From positions 124,001-188,000 of the forward strand of contig CALFUN010000008.1 in the NCBI GenBank assembly GCA_937929915.1: a stretch of DNA of 64,000 bases, read 5' to 3'. A program made the translations under genes and the position numbers. This stretch comes from an uncultured Caulobacterales bacterium. Lineage in GTDB: Bacteria > Pseudomonadota > Alphaproteobacteria > Caulobacterales > Maricaulaceae. Shown here piece by piece: positions 61,899-64,000 of this stretch. Position 1 is the stretch's first letter. Every line of letters starts with the position of its first letter. Under the pieces are notes generated by a model. It was not told the DNA's origin. It saw only the letters and a program-made list of their open reading frames with translations, and ran no database searches.

Positions 61899-62483
61899 TT
61901 GACACCACAGCAAATAGCATATCAATCAAAGGTACTGGATGCCTTGCAAATTGCGCTCGCTATGGAGGGGGATAAGCAGGCATTTACGCTGTTATATCAA
62001 CGTTGGCACCCACGTTTATTGCGTCATGCGAGGCGCTTGGTTGGGCATCCTGACGCGGTACAAGATGTTATGCAAGATGCGGCTATGGCCATTGCACGGA
62101 ATATTCACCGCTTGAAAAATCCCGACAGTTTTGGGCCTTGGGCATATGTCATTGTGCGTAACCGTGCGGCCAATCATATTAAAAATCTGCAAAAACACCG
62201 AATGATAAAAGACACGCTTCGTATGGAATCTGAGATATATAATCATGGGCCGTTAGCGCCAGAGCCTGTGCCAGATAAGGCACAACATCTCATCGACCTC
62301 ATTCCCAAACTCCCTTTGAGCGATCAAGAAGTTCTCTGTGCCTATTACGTAAATGGTATGTCGGTAAGCGAAATCTCCACCTGTCTTCATGTGCCAGCGG
62401 GAACAGTGAAGTCACGCCTTTATAAGGCACGGGCCCATCTGAAATTGGCTTATGATGCGAATATAAACACTGAAAGGAAATGA
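61899..62483 (+). CDS. ECF-type RNA polymerase sigma factor
   Basis: 194 residues from a TTG start with AAAGGG upstream. Region 2 at about 25-95 (FTLLYQRWHPRLLRHARRLV and DAVQDVMQDAAMAIARNIHR, with FGPWAYVIVRNRAANHIKN), region 4 at about 125-185 (LPLSDQEVLCAYYVNGMSVS, EISTCLHVPAGTVKSRLYKA). Region 3 is absent, as expected for ECF. The next gene overlaps it, so a DUF6768 protein, not a classical anti-sigma, is its partner. Confidence 0.9.
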   Translation: MTPQQIAYQSKVLDALQIALAMEGDKQAFTLLYQRWHPRLLRHARRLVGHPDAVQDVMQDAAMAIARNIHRLKNPDSFGPWAYVIVRNRAANHIKNLQKHRMIKDTLRMESEIYNHGPLAPEPVPDKAQHLIDLIPKLPLSDQEVLCAYYVNGMSVSEISTCLHVPAGTVKSRLYKARAHLKLAYDANINTERK

Positions 62484-62485
62484 TT

Positions 62486-62851
62486 ATGAATGAATTTGAA
62501 AATGAACTGCGATCTGTTTTAAGCGATGGTGATCAGCAATTTTTAAAAGAGACACTTGATGAAACGGGGTTTTATAAAGATGTTTTTAATAATCTAAAAG
62601 GCCCTGGCGGCGGCTTAAATATCGCGGCTTGGATAGCGGTTTTTGTTATGAGCGCTTTGCTGATTTTCTGCCTTATAAAGGCCTTTCATGCGGAAACAAC
62701 GCGGGAGCAGATTTTATTTGCGACAATAGCTATCATGGGAAATTCGGCACAAATAGCCTTTAAGATGTGGATTAATATGCGCATGAACCGCCGCGCAATA
62801 TTGACAGAAATCCATAAGCTCAGATTAAGCCTTACCCAGCAAAATGGGTGA
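62486..62851 (+). CDS. DUF6768 membrane protein, partner of the ECF sigma factor
   Basis: 121 residues from the ATG at 62486, which has AAAGGAA 8 bases upstream; an ATG at 62480 overlaps the sigma stop. Two helices (about 47-67, IAAWIAVFVMSALLIFCLIK, and 75-95). The cytosolic N-terminus FLKETLDETGFYKDVFNNLK is the family hallmark. DUF6768 proteins co-occur with ECF sigma genes; an anti-sigma role is possible but unproven, and no zinc-binding motif is seen. Confidence 0.82.
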   Translation: MNEFENELRSVLSDGDQQFLKETLDETGFYKDVFNNLKGPGGGLNIAAWIAVFVMSALLIFCLIKAFHAETTREQILFATIAIMGNSAQIAFKMWINMRMNRRAILTEIHKLRLSLTQQNG

Positions 62852-62857
62852 CCAGAG

Positions 62858-63706
62858 CTACGGTTTTTTAATTTTTAAGACTAAATCTTGAAACGATTTT
62901 ACAGGTAAGGTTTCGGGGCGTGCGGTGGGGTCAATGCTGCATGCACTTAGCCAATCGTCTAAAATAAGGTCATATTTTTTTGCGATAGATTTCAGCGAGC
63001 CGCGCAACATTTTACGCCTTTGCCCAAAGGCTGCGGCGGTGATTTCGCCAAGGGTTTTTAGGTCTTGGAAAGGCTTATTAAGCGGTTCCAAAACCACAAC
63101 GGCGCTATCGACTTTTGGCGGCGGGGTAAAGGCGCGGGCTGGCACGTCAAACGCCATATAGCAGCTAGCTGTGCTTTGGCATAATATCGCCAAGCGGCCA
63201 TAGGCATTATCGCCCGGCTGAGCAACGACGCGCTGGGCGACTTCTTTTTGAAACATCAATACCATTTGTTCCCAGAATATGGGTTTGGCGCTAATCCAAT
63301 TAATGAGCATTTTTGTCCCGACATTATAGGGCAGATTAGCTACGATTTTACGCGGCGCGGGTAGAAGACCAGCTATATCTATACGTAAGGCATCGCCATG
63401 GATAATTTCAAGACGGCCATCTGCCATATCGCCAATTTCTGCGAGCGGTGCCATGAAGCGCTCATCCATTTCAAGAGCCAAGAGTTTTTGTGCGCCGCGC
63501 AGCAAAAGCGCGCGCGTTAATCCGCCAGGACCAGGGCCGACTTCTGCAACGTGATGACCTGCTAAAGGGTCAGCCAGACGCGCAATTTTATCGGTGAGGT
63601 TCATATCCAATAGGAAATGCTGGCCAAGTTTTTTATTGGCACCAAGGCCGTGTGCGCGCACCGTTTCTGTTAAGCTGGGCAGGCTTTTGATATTATCTGT
63701 CATCAT
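62858..63706 (-). CDS. rsmA: 16S rRNA dimethyladenosine methyltransferase
   Basis: 282 residues (or 281 from the second ATG at 63703). Dimethylates A1518/A1519 in the small-subunit rRNA. Motifs: [23 protein letters not shown] site [36 protein letters not shown] and [17 protein letters not shown]. Its start overlaps the pdxA stop, as in most Proteobacteria. Confidence 0.96.
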   Translation of the reverse strand: MMTDNIKSLPSLTETVRAHGLGANKKLGQHFLLDMNLTDKIARLADPLAGHHVAEVGPGPGGLTRALLLRGAQKLLALEMDERFMAPLAEIGDMADGRLEIIHGDALRIDIAGLLPAPRKIVANLPYNVGTKMLINWISAKPIFWEQMVLMFQKEVAQRVVAQPGDNAYGRLAILCQSTASCYMAFDVPARAFTPPPKVDSAVVVLEPLNKPFQDLKTLGEITAAAFGQRRKMLRGSLKSIAKKYDLILDDWLSACSIDPTARPETLPVKSFQDLVLKIKKP

Positions 63707-64000
63707 GATGGCCCGAATGGCGATTATCTGCGATTATGCGGGCTTGGCGTATCGCTGCAATCAAGCTATCGGGCCGCGCGATATTTTGGCCAGCAATGCC
63801 AAAAGCTGTGCCGTGATCAGGGGATGTGCGAATAATTGGCAAGCCAAGCGTAATGTTCACACCGCCATGAAAATCAAGTGTTTTGACGGGAATAAGCCCT
63901 TGGTCGTGATACATAGCCAGAACGGCGTCATAGCCTTGGCGGGCTTCGGTATGGAACAATGTATCAGCAGATTGCGCATCTGTGACATCATGGCCCTCTG
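63693..64000 (-). CDS. pdxA: 4-hydroxythreonine-4-phosphate dehydrogenase, C-terminal part (runs off the window)
   Basis: The frame is open to the right edge, so only the last about 102 residues are seen: [40 protein letters not shown] and [20 protein letters not shown], all diagnostic of PdxA, including the metal-binding His of MYHDQG. It acts in pyridoxal phosphate synthesis. Ends in TAA inside the rsmA start region. Confidence 0.95.
   Translation of the reverse strand, partial: EGHDVTDAQSADTLFHTEARQGYDAVLAMYHDQGLIPVKTLDFHGGVNITLGLPIIRTSPDHGTAFGIAGQNIARPDSLIAAIRQARIIADNRHSGHHDDR

Overview
The window is a piece of an alphaproteobacterial chromosome, most likely from the Caulobacterales/Maricaulales (Hyphomonadaceae-like) group. 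The evidence is a moderately low GC content, a PleC-type kinase, a MucR/Ros regulator, a DUF2336 protein, a CC0125/CC1285-type lipoprotein, sites matching the CtrA consensus TTAA-N7-TTAAC, and a complete gene transfer agent (GTA) cluster of the Rhodobacter type. I see no rRNA, tRNA, CRISPR array, insertion sequence or integrase. No gene-free stretch exceeds about 300 bases.

Layout. 1-2.3 kb: the end of a TPR protein and a TonB-like energy transducer. 2.5-6.0 kb: oligopeptidase B and a DUF2336 protein. 6.2-14.6 kb: a ten-gene Mrp-type cation/proton antiporter operon in the order E-F-G-(MbhD/E-like)-B-C-D-D-small membrane protein-D, with a MucR regulator overlapping its last gene. 14.7-15.3 kb: a PAS_5 protein.

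15.4-30.5 kb: the GTA block. It opens with a DnaA-domain-IV-like protein and a DUF6456 protein in TAATG overlap, resembling the Caulobacter GTA activators GafY and GafZ (the two halves of Rhodobacter GafA). Then come small and large terminase, an extra uncharacterised gene behind a CtrA-like box, portal, a small membrane protein, prohead protease, capsid, connector, stopper, tail terminator, tail tube, two chaperone-type proteins, a very short tape measure, distal tail protein, hub, NlpC/P60 peptidase and the large TIM-barrel fibre protein. Most structural genes overlap by 1-4 bases.

30.6-39 kb: a DnaJ-type co-chaperone, a PepSY-like periplasmic protein with a PhoP/PhoQ (FeuPQ)-like two-component system, a DUF938 protein, and a DegP-type protease followed by a second two-component system. 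39-45.6 kb (minus strand): PleC-like kinase, EAL phosphodiesterase, aminopeptidase N. 45.6-52.4 kb: TypA and mixed metabolic or hypothetical genes, including a haloalkane-dehalogenase-like hydrolase and an M49-like zinc peptidase. 52.4-55.6 kb (minus): rpsF-rpsR-rplI and a large coiled-coil protein behind a CtrA-like box. 55.8-60.9 kb: fabD-fabG-acpP-fabF-mltG-gmk. 61-62.9 kb: a TerB-like membrane protein and an ECF sigma factor with a DUF6768 partner. 62.9-64 kb (minus): rsmA and the end of pdxA.

The most interesting region is the GTA block: putative activators, an internal CtrA-like site with an unknown cargo gene, and an internal hairpin where antitermination could act all lie in about 15 kb. 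All functions are read from protein sequence by eye; no database search was run.
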